Part shown: one piece after another, positions 1 through 11,700 of the stretch | Layout of the letters: each line of letters starts with the position of its first letter | Position numbering within the stretch: the stretch's first letter is position 1 | Assembly (NCBI GenBank): GCA_001466705.2 | Contig: LATX02000024.1 | Coordinates: 186,001 to 250,000 of the forward strand | Length of the DNA stretch: 64,000 nucleotides | From: Moniliophthora roreri | Lineage: Eukaryota; Basidiomycota; Agaricomycetes; Agaricales; Marasmiaceae | Reading direction: 5' to 3' | Translations under genes and position numbers: made by a program | The notes under the pieces: generated by a model | Databases searched by the model: none | Seen by the model: only the letters and a program-made list of their open reading frames with translations | Told to the model about the DNA's origin: nothing

Positions 1-375
1 GTGGATAAGTGAACGTCCTCGGGATAACCAGCTATATCATTGGAGCGCAGAAGATGATCCGGAGGACGAGGATAGTCCTCTAATTGACGTCGGTAGGTAT
101 TGGGGGCTTTGACTGTCCCGCACAAGTAACAAGTTTGATACGCACGGGAAGGCATTAGGCGTGTGATGTTTTCTAGTGCTGAACACGGTATTATATCAAA
201 CTTACGATGAGCATTGATCAAGGGATTGACTTACATAGATGATACTGTTCGATTAATAGATGAGGTTGCGCGATTTTTCGTCGAACATGAACATGTACTA
301 GAGCGAGCCCAAAACGTGCACTGCAGCTTAAAAGATGCCCAGTTCAGTTTCGGGACCGGAAACAAAGAACAATGA
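1..375 (+). CDS. 3' end of an acidic protein gene, function unknown (partial)
   Basis: The two last exons are proposed as 1-92 and 239-375, joined over an intron at 93-238 (GTAGGT donor, TACATAG acceptor, phase 1), ending at TGA 373-375. The upstream part lies outside the window. The encoded tail is rich in Asp/Glu (EDDPEDEDSPL) and then forms a likely amphipathic helix (VRLIDEVARFFVEHEHVLE). No family is recognised. The opposite strand also shows good splice signals here (GTGAGT at 380, GTAAGT at 234), so a minus-strand gene is a real alternative. I prefer the plus strand because its product looks more protein-like, whereas the antisense reading is Ser-rich, as expected from the complement of an acidic stretch. 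Confidence 0.33.
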
Positions 376-1193
376 CTCACCGAGGTGTTGACAACCTCAC
401 ATATGTGCACCCAGATGTCGATTTCGCCCAAGGAAAGCTCCCGCAAGCTTCGAATGCGGTGAGAGTAGACAAGGGAAGAAGCTGATTGACTGATTGACTT
501 GGAGTTGTCGAAACTGCAATGTAGAATGTGAGCACGTGCTCCCTCGGTAAGACCGGACGGCTAACTCCGAGATAAGCCTGAGGTTGAGGTCGCATCTCTC
601 GCCTCCCGCGTCCATCTGCCCACTCTATCTCCTCCTCCTCACCTACTAGTACCCATCACATCCCCTCAGCGTTGAGTCATTCCAGAGTGACTATTCCATT
701 CCTTGCTAGACTCGAAAGCTCAGGTGTTTTGGCTGGGTTTGCGACGGATTTGCCATCACCTATGCCCGCCCGCCCAGCCTCCGGCAAACCATTCCACTCA
801 CGTACCGCCGTGTATTATATAGTACTTCTATATCCTCCTTCACTCCATCGAGAACAGGCGATCTCATTTGGTGCCGGAAGTGCCTGTACCTCCGTCAAAC
901 ATGAGGCATTAACAATTGCCTTGACCCGCCCGTCTTACATGCAGCCTCCTGCACAAAAGGTCCCTCGCATCAGTACCTTTTGTCCCTGCCGGAAAAATTA
1001 CAGGGAACCTGTACATATCCCCTCCCAGCTTTAGCTGGTACTCGTTCTTCGTTTCTTGGTAGCGCATGGTCTCCGCACACCATACTCCGACGGAATCTGG
1101 TATCGTCTAAGACGCGAACAGCCTTTTCCAAGTCTTTCTCTGCCCTTCTCCAATGAGTTTGCTGCGGTCTCCAAACTGAAATTCTCGAAATCC

Positions 1194-1200
1194 CTATAAA
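1194..1200 (+). promoter_or_regulatory. TATA-like box of the small secreted protein gene
   Basis: CTATAAA lies about 95 bp upstream of the ATG at 1294, a usual spacing for fungal genes with a short 5' leader. It is inferred from sequence and position only. Confidence 0.4.
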
Positions 1201-1293
1201 CATGGTCTCTGTTTGCGTTGGAACCTCACCAAGCACCGTTCTCAAAGTTATTTTCTTCACCCTCAACTTTCTTCTTCGTCCCTCGAATTCGCA

Positions 1294-1904
1294 ATGTTTT
1301 CTTCCTTCTTCATTCTTGCCGCTTCCTTCGCTGCTGTCGTCTCAGCCAACCCTCTTCGTGTCGTTACCGCCAGAGACGCTACTTGTCAGCCCAACTTCCA
1401 GGGTGCCGCTGTTGGTATTAGTACTGCCGATGGCTTCTACGAGCCTTCCGATGCTCCCCATTTGTTCGCATGGCGTGTCGAGCAAAACGGCCAGTGGCCT
1501 ACGGAATACATTATCAAGTATGTTCTAAGTTCTTCCTTCATGTCCAAACACCCTGCTAATCGGTTCCTTAAGGGATATCAAGTCTCTTGACGTCCTTACA
1601 CTCGCTCCCGGCGGTAGCACCTTCCTGTTCGCCCAGAACGGGAGCGCGCACCCGTAAGCTTGTATTATATAACATCTAGTTACTTCTACTAAACATTCGT
1701 TTAAACAGATCTCAGTCATTCGCTATCGCCTGCCAGACCTGCGATCCCAATGCCTCCTCGGGTCCAGATAGAGATGTTGCCACCAAATGTACCATCAAAC
1801 CCCATGGAAAACCCGATTTCTGCCTGACTTCTGCTGGCATTAACCACATTATATCAGAGCCTTGCACTGGTGCGAACAACCAGTTTTTCAACTTCGCGGT
1901 TTAG
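1294..1904 (+). CDS. small secreted protein, possible beta-trefoil-like fold
   Basis: Three exons, 1294-1517, 1573-1653 and 1709-1904, give a 166-residue protein. Both introns are 55 nt with GT-AG ends. The first 19 or so residues (MFSSFFILAASFAAVVSANP) are a clear signal peptide, so the product is probably exported. The mature part has paired cysteines (CQTC; CLTSAG...PCTGANNQFF) and no membrane segment. The last part, with its C...PC...NNQFF pattern, resembles small basidiomycete ricin-B-like or beta-trefoil secreted proteins, but no catalytic motif is visible. The start is set by the signal peptide; an in-frame upstream ATG would bury it. Secreted and small is confident; the fold and role are guesses. 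Confidence 0.72.
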
Positions 1905-2147
1905 AGGAACTGGAGCCGCTTGACTCGGAACTCCAAGTGCATTCCTTTATATTCTTCTCCTTTGCTATGGCAGACCTACCACTCTTTGATCTTTGTACTG
2001 TTTTGCACGACATGTAGCCAATAGCATTCCACTCTTTTACAATTTATGAATATATAATTGGTTTACCTTTACACGGGGCGACGCTCTGACGTTCCTCAAA
2101 CCTACAAAAAGCTTCATCCGGGGGATTGCGCAAAAGAGGTGTAGTCT

Positions 2148-3211
2148 TCAACCTCGTCGTCCTAATGTGGGTGATCGTGGGCTTAACAAGGTAGAAGTTG
2201 AATCTGAACGCGTCGGTCTAGTGCGACGCCTCGTGAAATAACTCGTTGCTCTCGTTCGCAAGCCTTTCAATCCATCCACTATCCCTAAATTCGGCCATTT
2301 GAAAGGACCCTGAATTCTATCCACCCGTACCCTGTGCTCCCCATCTATCCCCACACTCATGGACCAAAAAGCACTGATGATACTAGCGAGCGCAGTGCTA
2401 GCGCTGATCATGAACATGATGACCGTCTGCAACTTGGCGGCCTGCTCTACGTCTGCACCTCCTAGAATGGCACCTGTCATCATGCCGGGTATAGCTATGA
2501 TACCCAGGACAGACATCTGATTGATTGTCGGCGTCAAGGCAAATCGTAGAGCTGAGATGAGGATCGGTCGGGTTGCTTCGGTACGGGAGGCGCCGTATGC
2601 AAGATAGGTTTCGACTACATGGCGATTATCGCTGGAAAGGGGAAATTCAGCATGAATGCAGGGTATGAAGAACATGGTGACGTACGAAAGCTCTTTCAAG
2701 ACATATGTTGTTGACACGATAATCCCGTTTATCGTACTCCCACAAAGCATACCCACTACTGGAATGAAATTGGATGGAGTCCAGAAAGGGTCCGCTGACA
2801 TGGCAAATCGAGCGCCGATGATTGAGATGGGGATTGTCGAGCATAGCATGCTCAGAAGCACCGAAGGGAACATTCCATCGTGCCGTTTCTTCGCCTTGTT
2901 GAAGAATATTTCTATGGTTCCCAAGAGGTTCAGCAGAACTATGTCGCTGGTCAGAAATGTACGAAGCAGTAAAAGTGAGACTTGCATGCAATTCCAGCAA
3001 CCGCCCATGGATTATTTGCCTCAAAAACCTTTCGTAGAATCGTTCCAACGATAGCGAGTTGAACGACACATCGGAGAGCAGCAGTGAGCAGGGAGAACCC
3101 GACGTCAAGGTGCAAAAAGTTCGAAAGGAGAGTATTGAAAACGATGAATGAGAGCGCGATACCAACATTTGCCCAGCTGAGATGCGGACTGCCGGAGGCA
3201 GGAGTGTCCAT
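2148..3211 (-). CDS. UPF0014 (FetB/ALS3-like) integral membrane protein
   Basis: Exons 3211-2986, 2938-2686 and 2631-2148 encode 320 residues. The protein has about seven hydrophobic segments and the family signatures: an LLNLLGTIEIFFN-like helix, GARFAMSADPFW, VGMLCGSTINGI, TYLAYGASR and IPGMMTGAILGG. UPF0014 members include E. coli FetB (putative iron exporter permease) and plant ALS3/STAR2 (with an ABC ATPase, aluminium tolerance). The natural substrate in fungi is not known, and no partner ATPase gene lies nearby. The first intron (2985-2939, 47 nt) must start with GCAAGT: only that choice joins AGIA to LLNLLG in frame. The second intron is GTACGT...TTTCCAG, 54 nt. The ATG at 3211 is preferred to an upstream in-frame TTG. 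Confidence 0.88.
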
Positions 3212-4156
3212 CGTTGTTAACGACAAACGCGTCTCACGATCGAGCTCTCACGCGTCTTGTTCTATCATCAACTCCACCTCGACCCTTCTAGCATGGAGAG
3301 TAGCGGAGAATAGTGCAAAGTTCCTGGACTCTTCCCATCATTCGCCTGGATAGCCACATGTGAGTCCGGAACTGCAGGCTTGTAAGGCAGAAAGGGATTC
3401 ATACCCACACTTTTCACAGATTCTTTCATTGACTTTGCTCCTCCGTCGAAAGCTCGAGGGAAACTGGTGCAAGGTGTCCGACTCTCCGAGACAGCGGCCT
3501 TCCTCGGGGCGGCAAAGCAACACTGTCCATGGATTATGCAAAAGACTTGCCACGTTCCCAGACTCTGTTTGGATGCATGTACGCGTTATTTTCCGTGATC
3601 ATGAAAGGTTCACTTTTCAACACCTGTTCTGCTTTGCTTTCGGTATGGATACATCCATTGTTACCTGTACCGCATTTACGGACACCCTTCACATCCTCCA
3701 ATGTTTTCAACACATCTCGTCGGGAATCTAGAGTATGGCGATGAATCTAATCACTTACAGTTCCGACGTTTGAAGCAGTGATGATTCGAAAGTACTTCGA
3801 TTTTAAACTGAGAAGATACGATAGAGGTTCGAGTAAAGCAATCTAGCGAGTCCATTGAGAAAAGTAGGATTAATTGGTTTTTAATCAATGTGTATGGTTA
3901 ACGTTGTCGTCGGTATACAGACTGTTAAGGAAAGATAGGGAATCGAAATTCCAATAAAAATGACAGATAAATCACGGAATGCATGGTGATACATTGAAGA
4001 TCGTGAGAAAGCGTGAGGGAAGCAACAACGGGAGACACAAGGAGAGCACCATGAAAGCCAAATACAACATACTGGACGATACTGGTGATTCATCAGATTT
4101 TCCTATTTGAAAGGGAGTTACGAGCAAAACGAACTCTTGCCTTGTGATAATTTGGT
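3212..4156. other. intergenic stretch without a recognisable gene
   Basis: Both strands carry only short overlapping open frames (up to about 120 codons) with no protein-like composition, splice pattern or family similarity. It contains the upstream region of the UPF0014 gene and the downstream region of the four-helix membrane protein gene. Confidence 0.6.
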
Positions 4157-5367
4157 TCATGACGCATGCGGGAACAAGCCTTCTCCAGGTAAAATTGGGA
4201 GTCGAACCTGCCCAGCCCCCGTCATTCCATAGCTGCTCGAATTATCGCTTCCCAAGCTCGGACTGGATGGTGGGCTAAGGTTCCTCGGAGGCGGTTGCGA
4301 TGCCATTCTCGTCACCCAGCGGGCCGTAGCTTCCCTTCTCGCATCCGCGGCTGTCCTCCACGGAAGTTGTTCTGCGGGTACACGAGTGTACACGACCATC
4401 TCCTCGTCCTCGAAACTAGCTGCTTCAGCATCGCATCCAGAATGTGGCGGTTCTCGAGCAAGGTAAATACGACGTAGCGGTCCTTGTCCCGGTGCTCTAC
4501 TCTGTAATTCTGCATATTCATGTTCCTCTTCTTCTGAAGGCTTGTTGAGACGGGCGAGATGGGAGTAGTAAATTTCCACTGCCAGGACAAAGTGCAACTG
4601 TGAAGGTCCCGTCAGCAACCTGAACATCAGGAGAACCATAGCATGGAATGGTGACACTCGCCTTGGCAACAATAGACAGTATCATGACCACCAACAAAGC
4701 AATTATCGCCCTGTGACTCCACCTCTCACAGTTCTCAGAACTCAACCCAAATTCTGCCAAATCCCTCATAAGCTCTGGTTGTTGAGCAAGTGTTTCACAA
4801 ACAACGCCACTCGTCATTGGCTGCCATGCAAAGTAGGCTCCAACGAGAGCGAGGAATGCGCATGTCGATAGATCGAATATTGAGAGGTCTCGGTAGAACT
4901 TGAGTAATGTTGATTTGCGCTGCAAGTCAAAAGAGATATCGTTAGGATCGATTTAAAAAGTGGGGAACATGGGGTAGTCCGCCAAGAGGTCAAATTCTGG
5001 GGATGGCAGGGGTACAGCGGCTCGAATTCATTGAACAACTTACCTTGACCACACCCACAAATCCAACTGTGCACACTGCGGTCGCGGTAGAGAAGTACGC
5101 CAAAAGTAGCCCCCAGGCGAGTTGGATGCCATCTGGGTGCCATGGCCATTTTCTACTCAACCATGAAGATTCCCATTCCGATTCCGACGACTCTGGTTCT
5201 TTGAGCAAATTCCAAGCGGCGAGGAGTTGAAGAGTACAGGAAAAGTTGGCGAGTGATCCCAGGAGTGTTATGGCGAACGATGCAGACCTGGTAAAACGTA
5301 TAGATAAGTACAGCAATTACTGGCACAAGAGAAACTGAGGTATTTACCTTGCTGGATATCTTGCCAT
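4157..5367 (-). CDS. four-helix membrane protein, fungal, unknown function
   Basis: Four exons, 5367-5348, 5287-5044, 4919-4662 and 4597-4157, give 320 residues. Four hydrophobic helices are seen near residues 7-30, 62-88, 104-124 and 150-178, followed by a long cytosolic-type tail with an acidic patch (KPSEEEEHEYAE), a second acidic patch (SFEDEEMVVYTRV) and a Ser/Pro-rich end. The layout is that of small tetraspan proteins common in basidiomycetes; no family name can be given with safety. The first coding exon is only 20 nt (MARYPA). The last intron (4661-4598, 64 nt) begins with GCGAGT and holds a CTGAC branch site; reading through it destroys the frame of the long tail, so a GC-AG intron is required. 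Confidence 0.72.
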
Positions 5368-5686
5368 TGTGAAGGAGTGCGTGCCAGCAGCAAGGGTGCT
5401 GTTGGGTGCTGTCGGGCGCTGTGGTTGAGGTAAAAGTCTAGGCTAGCTTGCAAATTACCAATAAGGAAATCGTCTCATTACACAATCCGGCGCTATTACT
5501 CCGAAACTGAGTGACTCGTCATCTCACATCGGCAGCGCTCGCCAATTGCAAAAGACACCCGAAATTTAATTTTTCTCAGATAATATAGTATTGGTGAATT
5601 ACAGATAGGATACGGTAAGATTGTTCCAAGGTGTCATATTGATATACATAGCGGCATGGTCGGAAAGTCGGCAGCCAAGAGCGGTA

Positions 5687-8004
5687 TCAGAATGAAGGGA
5701 ACTGCGAAAGCCCAACCCCGCTGTCTCTATCTGTGCTCAAATTGTCCATGAACGTCGCCCAGAATTGTGCATCCATCATCAAGTCAGACGGCTGCGTCAA
5801 ATTCTGTTGGAAGTTGGGTAGCACGCCCGTATACCCGGCACTTGCAAGCCCCAACGATCCAGTCGCAAGGTTGATATCCGTAGTTTCCGACGTCGGCTTC
5901 TCCGACCGCCACTCTTGCATCAGACACGTTTTCGGCGGCTCATGCATCTTCGGTGCCTCGCCTACACCTCCTGGGGCCTTCACCAACTTTGCCCTCCCAT
6001 CCCACACATTAGCCAATCTCCTAATCATATGGGCACACTTTGCCGGCAAATCATTCGGTGTGACTGACACCTCCACCAATCTCTCCGCCGTCAGCACAAC
6101 CAGCCTATCACTTGCCCATCCCAAATTTATCTTACTCAACTGATAGATCGAGAAATTCGTTATCAATATCCAGATAGCAGCGAATGTGATCATCATGAAC
6201 ACATGATCTGGCGATGCAGCTAGGAGTTTGGTGTCCAGTGCTAAGGTACTTGCAAGGATGGCTTGTGCGGAAACGATACCATCCTTCCCGAGGGAAAGAG
6301 CGATAGGGATGCCTTTGAATTCAGCTTTGATCCATGACTGGGAGTTGTGGCCGTCCATGACGGTACGAATTTCATGGAAGAGGTGGTGATAGAGGAGTAA
6401 ACGCCAGCCGTGCATTTGCAAGGCCATCATTTCGAACCAGACTTTGTCGTATTGCGTTACAGCTACACGATACGTGAGAGTCAGCATTGTTAGTAAAAGT
6501 TACTGGAAGGAGACGCGGTACACACCAGAAAGCGGGCCGGAAAACGTAAACACGCAGTTGACCAAAGCCGAGAGCGACTCTGCTTCACCGAAGAACTTTT
6601 CTAGATTGGATGGATTATCCAGCCGCATTCGACATCCTCGCTCGACTAGGGAGAGCACCTCTGACATATAACCTAATCGGATATCTCGAGCGCACTCAAT
6701 GTTACGCATGGAAGTGGGGTCCACAAAAGACCGGTCTCGTTCCATACGATGGCTGACTGTGTTTGTGCCTGTACCAATGCATAGCCTATAATCGTAAGGC
6801 CTGTGCGGAATTGTCTCATATGTCAGCACTTACGATGAATCCAAAACCGTCAGGCTTAGCCACTTAACCAGAGTCATCAGTTCCCTGACACGACTTGGAT
6901 GATATCGACATACTTACTAGCCTGGCGTTATCCGTGATATCCCTCAACTGCGCAGAGCCCGCATCCTCAGCTACCAAGCTCTCTCGTACCGAGGAAGCCT
7001 TCGTCAACCCAAGGTTCGTAGCCAATTCAACAGCAGATTCTATTAACATACGTGGATCCCGCTGTTCCTTGTACCCCGTAGGACAAAGTGGTGGCCAGCA
7101 AGATAAAATCATGAGTGCTTCGATAGAGTCCGTTGACAAAGTCGAACTTGACATGATTTTGCTAAGGAAGGTTTCCTCAATGAGCTTTTGCATCCTGGGC
7201 AAGGCTGTCCGTCGAGTAAGAGGATCCATGCCACGCGCTGCTGTTGACGCGCGCACGAGGTCAAGAAGAGGTGTTCGTCGTTCTGTTTGACGTGGGGGCA
7301 GGCATAACAAGGGGGCATAATGCTGGTTGTATCTACCAGTACGACCGTCAGTACAAGGAACAGGAAAGTGAAGATACTGAGACGCACATCTCCAATAACC
7401 GATCCACTTGATCCTCCGAAAGGATATCCGAAAGTTCGTTATCTGTGTACGTCTCGACCCTGGGCTCCTTCATCTGCTTCTCTATCAAAGCGGTGGCCTC
7501 TCTGTCGCTATTATCGGCTAATTGTCGGATAGACATCAAGGGGACTGCTGTCCAGTCGTAGGAGGCTGAGGGACCCCATGGAATGTGAAGAGATGGAACC
7601 AGGTCCTCTGGTTCCATCTTGAGGAGATCCGGAGATTGAATTGGCTCGGAATGTGACGATGAAGATGAGCCTGAGGACAACCAACGTCCATCGGGAGGTG
7701 ATGCTGAATACGATGTATGGCGACTCGGAGGCGAAGGCGGTCGAGCAGGCCTCGTATCATTAATGAGAATAGTTTGCTTACTCGAGCTTTGCGCCGGAGC
7801 AAGGTGGATGATGCTCGAGTTCTCGAACGAACACGTTACACCTAGGACTTTGCATCTATGACAACGAAGATTCCCTCCGGGTTGGGGTACCGCATCCAGC
7901 AATTCGCAACGGGTTTTGTTCTTTCGACAAGCTTGACATGCCTGACTGGCTTTGCTGCGTTTTGGGGGTTGAGCTTCGCATGGATTATCGTGGGTTCTCT
8001 TCAT
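5687..8004 (-). CDS. Zn2Cys6 fungal-type transcription factor
   Basis: Five exons, 8004-7378, 7322-6918, 6862-6834, 6785-6526 and 6462-5687, encode about 698 residues. Cys23, 26, 33, 48, 51 and 58 form the C-x2-C-x6-C-x14-C-x2-C-x6-C binuclear zinc cluster that binds DNA, preceded by a basic KRSK patch. A Ser/Pro-rich linker follows, then a large helical middle region that looks like the fungal regulatory domain (PLLDLVRAS, RLWLSLTVLDSS, WFEMMALQMHGWRLLLYHH). The protein should act in the nucleus as a regulator; its targets cannot be read from here. The third exon is only 29 nt. For the intron after it I chose the acceptor at 6786 (48 nt), because the nearer AG would leave a 33-nt intron. The start is the ATG nearest to the zinc cluster. 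It is divergent from the F-box gene, with 278 bp between starts. Confidence 0.85.
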
Positions 8005-8282
8005 GGAGGCGGCTGACCAGTAGTACTGATCGGCAAGCACCGCATATGTAATACTCACTCGAGGCCGACCAGCGCTAATCGTATCTGCTGCGAATCATCA
8101 CGTTAAGCAGAGCTGCAGATTAACTCCCAGAGGTCAGTGCTAGATTTCTCATTGATTCATTTACGAATCTTTTGTACATGAACTTCTGGATGCTGATACA
8201 CTTTCACCGTCGCCCATCCACCAGTCATTTTCGCCGTTACATTTCTCTGCCACCATACAGAGGTCTGGTAAATTTGTTAGGG

Positions 8283-10007
8283 ATGTCCGAATCTGCCCGT
8301 ATCGAGCGAACCATTCTATGCAATAGATGCTGCGCGTCTGTCGAGTACAATTGTCTTCCATCAGCACCTCACATACTTCGTTCTAACCACGTTCCATCAT
8401 CATCCGAAATCACACGGGCGCGGTTATTCATTAATGAAGGAATGGAGACGTTGAAGCTGTATGGTAGAGAGCTGGAGAGGATACAAGATGTACTGGACAA
8501 GTTGAAGGCGGATAAGGCATTCCTGCAGCAGCAGATCGAGGAACGGAGTGCCATGATTTCACCTCTACGAAGGGTTCCCGTCGAAATCTGGCAAAGAATA
8601 TTTTCTCTCGTCTGTTCGTCTGATGGGCGAAGCGAATTTACACTGGCAATGCAATACCGTCTCGTAGCCCCCGCATACCATATATCCCTCGTCTCTTCAC
8701 ATTGGCGAGAAATCGCTGTCAACTATCCACCCATCTGGCAATCAATCATGCTGGATTTGGGCTGTCCATCATGGGCCCAGGGTGGAAACATTAACCTGAG
8801 AGCACTTCTCAGCATCTACCTAAAGAATGCTGGTACAGGTCCTTCAAAGGTCCTAATTTTCGACTCGCACAGGGATTTGGGGAACGAGACCAACGTTCAG
8901 TCTATATCGCATCTATTTGGCATGGGTTTGCTCCGGATCCTGCTTACTCGCATGGGATCCTGCAGCGAATTCACGCTTCTGGGTATTAGCGGGTACAGTC
9001 TTTCCGAAGACGTCCTAGGTGGCCTAAATCTCAGCTTCCCCGCCCTGCGTTCCCTCGAAATTCAATTGGATATGGAGGGTGTGCCATTTGAGCCCACTCT
9101 GCAGTTCTGGCAAGCCATCGCCGCGGCGCCTCTCCTGAAACATCTTTCTGGTAGCTATCTGCCTCCTACAATCCCGCACCATCAACTCGCATCTCTTTGG
9201 TACTGGGAAATCCAGAATCATGGTCAATTTCTTCAGATCGTGTCCCAGTGTCAAAGAATCGAGAGTTTAAGCTTCCGATGGGATCCAGAACCGCCGGGTA
9301 GCGTCATTCCATTATCTTGCACGTTGCCGTTCCTCCAAGAGTTAACTATACTCTCATCGTGCAGTCTAGAGATTCTATCCAGTCTCCTTGATGCTCTACA
9401 CGCCCCGGCTCTCACCGACTTGTCGGTGACCTTTGGCTACTTCCAAGGCCTAGGAACGCCTTATACCATCCCCCATTCGTTCCTCTCCGTGCTTAACCGA
9501 CTCTCAGACACTTTGCAAGTATTTTCATTAGACCTCACTGCCGTCTGGCCAACCAACTCCTCCATGTCAGATATCCTAGCTGTTCTCCCCAATTTGAGGA
9601 GCTTTAGCGTCCTGTTGAGTGGCGCTGCAGATTTACAGGAGGTGGTCTCACCTTGCGTCGCTCACCTGGTCACCAGCTTGACGATTTCACTTGGCTCACC
9701 TCGGGTCATAGCACCGAAATTGACAAAGCTTTCTCTTCACGAGCGCAAGACTCGTGTTAACTCCAGTATCATTGACCGGGTGTTAATAATGGCCGAGTCG
9801 AGGAGCAAAGGTGGGCTTACTCGCTCCGGGATGGAGTCCAAAGTTGCGGCGTTGGGGCATGTGAACTTCTCATACTGGTCGTTGAAGGCAAAACTTCCAT
9901 TTGACCGTGTTCTTGACGATCTATTGACACCCGATGATCACAAGAGGATCGAGGAGCTCAAAGAAGACGGTACCGTGTGTAGATTGGAGGAAAAGTGGAT
10001 CATGTAG
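8283..10007 (+). CDS. F-box protein with leucine-rich-like C-terminal part
   Basis: A single exon of 574 residues. The usual layout of agaricomycete F-box proteins is visible: a Cys pair near the N-terminus (CNRCC), a coiled coil (about residues 55-90, INEGMETLKLYGRELERIQ), then the F-box core ISPLRRVPVEIWQRIFSLVC near residue 95-115. The rest has irregular leucine-rich segments that would recognise a substrate. F-box proteins link substrates to the SCF ubiquitin ligase through Skp1. The open frame extends upstream to 8172, but the ATG at 8283 matches family N-termini; two earlier in-frame ATGs (8178, 8190) remain possible. No intron is needed. Confidence 0.85.
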   Translation: MSESARIERTILCNRCCASVEYNCLPSAPHILRSNHVPSSSEITRARLFINEGMETLKLYGRELERIQDVLDKLKADKAFLQQQIEERSAMISPLRRVPVEIWQRIFSLVCSSDGRSEFTLAMQYRLVAPAYHISLVSSHWREIAVNYPPIWQSIMLDLGCPSWAQGGNINLRALLSIYLKNAGTGPSKVLIFDSHRDLGNETNVQSISHLFGMGLLRILLTRMGSCSEFTLLGISGYSLSEDVLGGLNLSFPALRSLEIQLDMEGVPFEPTLQFWQAIAAAPLLKHLSGSYLPPTIPHHQLASLWYWEIQNHGQFLQIVSQCQRIESLSFRWDPEPPGSVIPLSCTLPFLQELTILSSCSLEILSSLLDALHAPALTDLSVTFGYFQGLGTPYTIPHSFLSVLNRLSDTLQVFSLDLTAVWPTNSSMSDILAVLPNLRSFSVLLSGAADLQEVVSPCVAHLVTSLTISLGSPRVIAPKLTKLSLHERKTRVNSSIIDRVLIMAESRSKGGLTRSGMESKVAALGHVNFSYWSLKAKLPFDRVLDDLLTPDDHKRIEELKEDGTVCRLEEKWIM

Positions 10008-10176
10008 CCCAAACTTGATAGCATGTCGCTTGAATTTTCCAGTACGTATGCCACATTGTGATTCAACCCACCCAGACGTTTGGTTAAGGAATAGAATATG
10101 TAATTAGATCTTGCTACAACAACAATCCCTGTCATGTACAGCCTATACATAGATCGTATACACTTGAACAGCACCC

Positions 10177-11393
10177 TTATTTCTTCCCCTTCCTCTGCTT
10201 CGCTGAGCCAGCCTTGCTTGGTGTCGTCGTAGTCTGTGATGTGCTATCGGACGCTTTCGGAGGCGTCGGCTTTTCACCTGCACTTTGCTGTGGCCGTGCA
10301 GGCGCAGGTCGTTTCGGTGGCTGAGGTTTATGCATAATTTGGATAATGAACGATGCAACGCTTCCAGAGAGAATGTAGAGGACCCATCGGGGAACGAGGA
10401 CGGTAATGTTGTAGACTTTCATCAGCGTCAAGGCGAGATAGTGCATGAGATATTCTCTGTTTTGAGGTATTAGGAAGCAAGAATTGAGGACATGTCACGG
10501 TAACGAACCTAGAACCACCAGGAGAGTATGCGGTATCCCAAGGTAACGCGTGAAGGTATAATTCTTGCTTTAGGAATTCTCGAAGGCCGCCATCTCGGAT
10601 TCGCAGGTATTGGGGTCTGAAGAAACGTAAAGATTGGCCACGATCCTTGATAAACACAAATTGGGGCGCCCTACAAAATCATGTCAACGACTTTTTCTGA
10701 TAAATTTTTGAAGACACGTACTGCCAGACAGCCCATTTGGTCGTCAGATACGTGACATTTAAGTAGTCAATACGACCCCATCGAAGGTCCGGAAGGTCGT
10801 TGGCGATCATAGTCTCATTGAAAGCCTCGTCAAATATCTGATCAACAAACTGTGATATTCCTCCTGCCTGGGTGAGGTCTCCGGACCTATCGAATCGTAA
10901 GAAATAGCGTAAAATGACAGAAGGAATACACGCACACGAGGAGAAACCATGTTCGTCTCTTCTCTTCCTCTTCCGTCAGCGACTCGTTCACAATGATCTC
11001 TTCATAACTGTCGTCGGTTATCAAAGGAATACGAGGGTCCCAAGGTGACTCGCGTGCCTTTGAGAGTCGTTCCGTGATATTGATACCGGCTTTCTGGAAT
11101 AAAGCAGCGACAGGCTCCGACGTGAGGATTGCATTCAAATCGAGCAGCTCACTCAGCCGATTTGGCCGTGAGCGTGCCTTCTCCTTGGGAGCTTCCTTCT
11201 GTTCTTGTCCATATCCTTTGGCCACTTGAGTAGGCTGTCCTTGTCCTGCATATTCGAAGGGATTGGTAACAGACTCTGCTAGATTCGGTGTGTCGTCTGA
11301 CATAACAGCCTGGCCTGGCTTCCATCCTTCAGAGAAATACTGAGCCTGAGAGGAGGCTGCAAATGCCAGAATAGACAGCCAGGAGAGCCTCAT
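10177..11393 (-). CDS. ER-type membrane protein with thioredoxin-like domain (TMX2-like)
   Basis: Exons 11393-10937/10936, 10886-10722, 10670-10509 and 10456-10177 give about 354 residues. The N-terminus (MRLSWLSILAFAASSQAQ) is a signal peptide. A low-complexity region rich in charged residues follows, then a thioredoxin-like stretch (WGRIDYLNVTYLT...APQFVFIKDRGQSLRFF) lacking a CxxC active site, and one C-terminal transmembrane helix (WVLYILSGSVASFIIQI) before a Pro/Thr/Lys-rich tail ending in basic residues. A noncatalytic, TMX2-like role in the secretory pathway is plausible but inferred. The introns are short (49, 51 and 52 nt). The start follows an in-frame TTG frame extension and is set by the signal peptide. 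Divergent from the carboxypeptidase gene, 307 bp between starts. Confidence 0.68.
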
Positions 11394-11700
11394 GGTGGTC
11401 AAGAACCGAGTTGAACTAGACTGTCAGGTACATACGGTTTCCACAACAAAAAAGATAAGGTTCGGAAACGGACGAGTTTCCTATTTTGGGCTTGAAATTA
11501 TTTCCCAATCTCCCTCTCCCATCATCCCTAGTTTTCCTATCGCACTACTCTCAGGTTTCTCTCTCTCTCTCTTGCTTAGCAGGACCTTTGCGCGCATCGT
11601 CGCTTAACGCGTACGAATTCGGGAGAAGACCTCAAATTTCGCCTAGCGGCCCTACAAAAGTCTATAACCATAACGTCAGGCTTCGTGTGACGAAGGGATC

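Noticed and set aside
672..1034. 120-codon plus-strand frame before the secreted protein gene
   Set aside because: Composition unlike a protein and overlaps the promoter of the next gene; no supporting motif.
3360..3731. 123-codon plus-strand frame
   Set aside because: No ATG near its start, odd composition, no splice or family support; probably chance.
6801..6833. 33-nt intron in the Zn2Cys6 gene
   Set aside because: Using the next acceptor (6786) gives a 48-nt intron in the same phase and a better match to the family's core helix.
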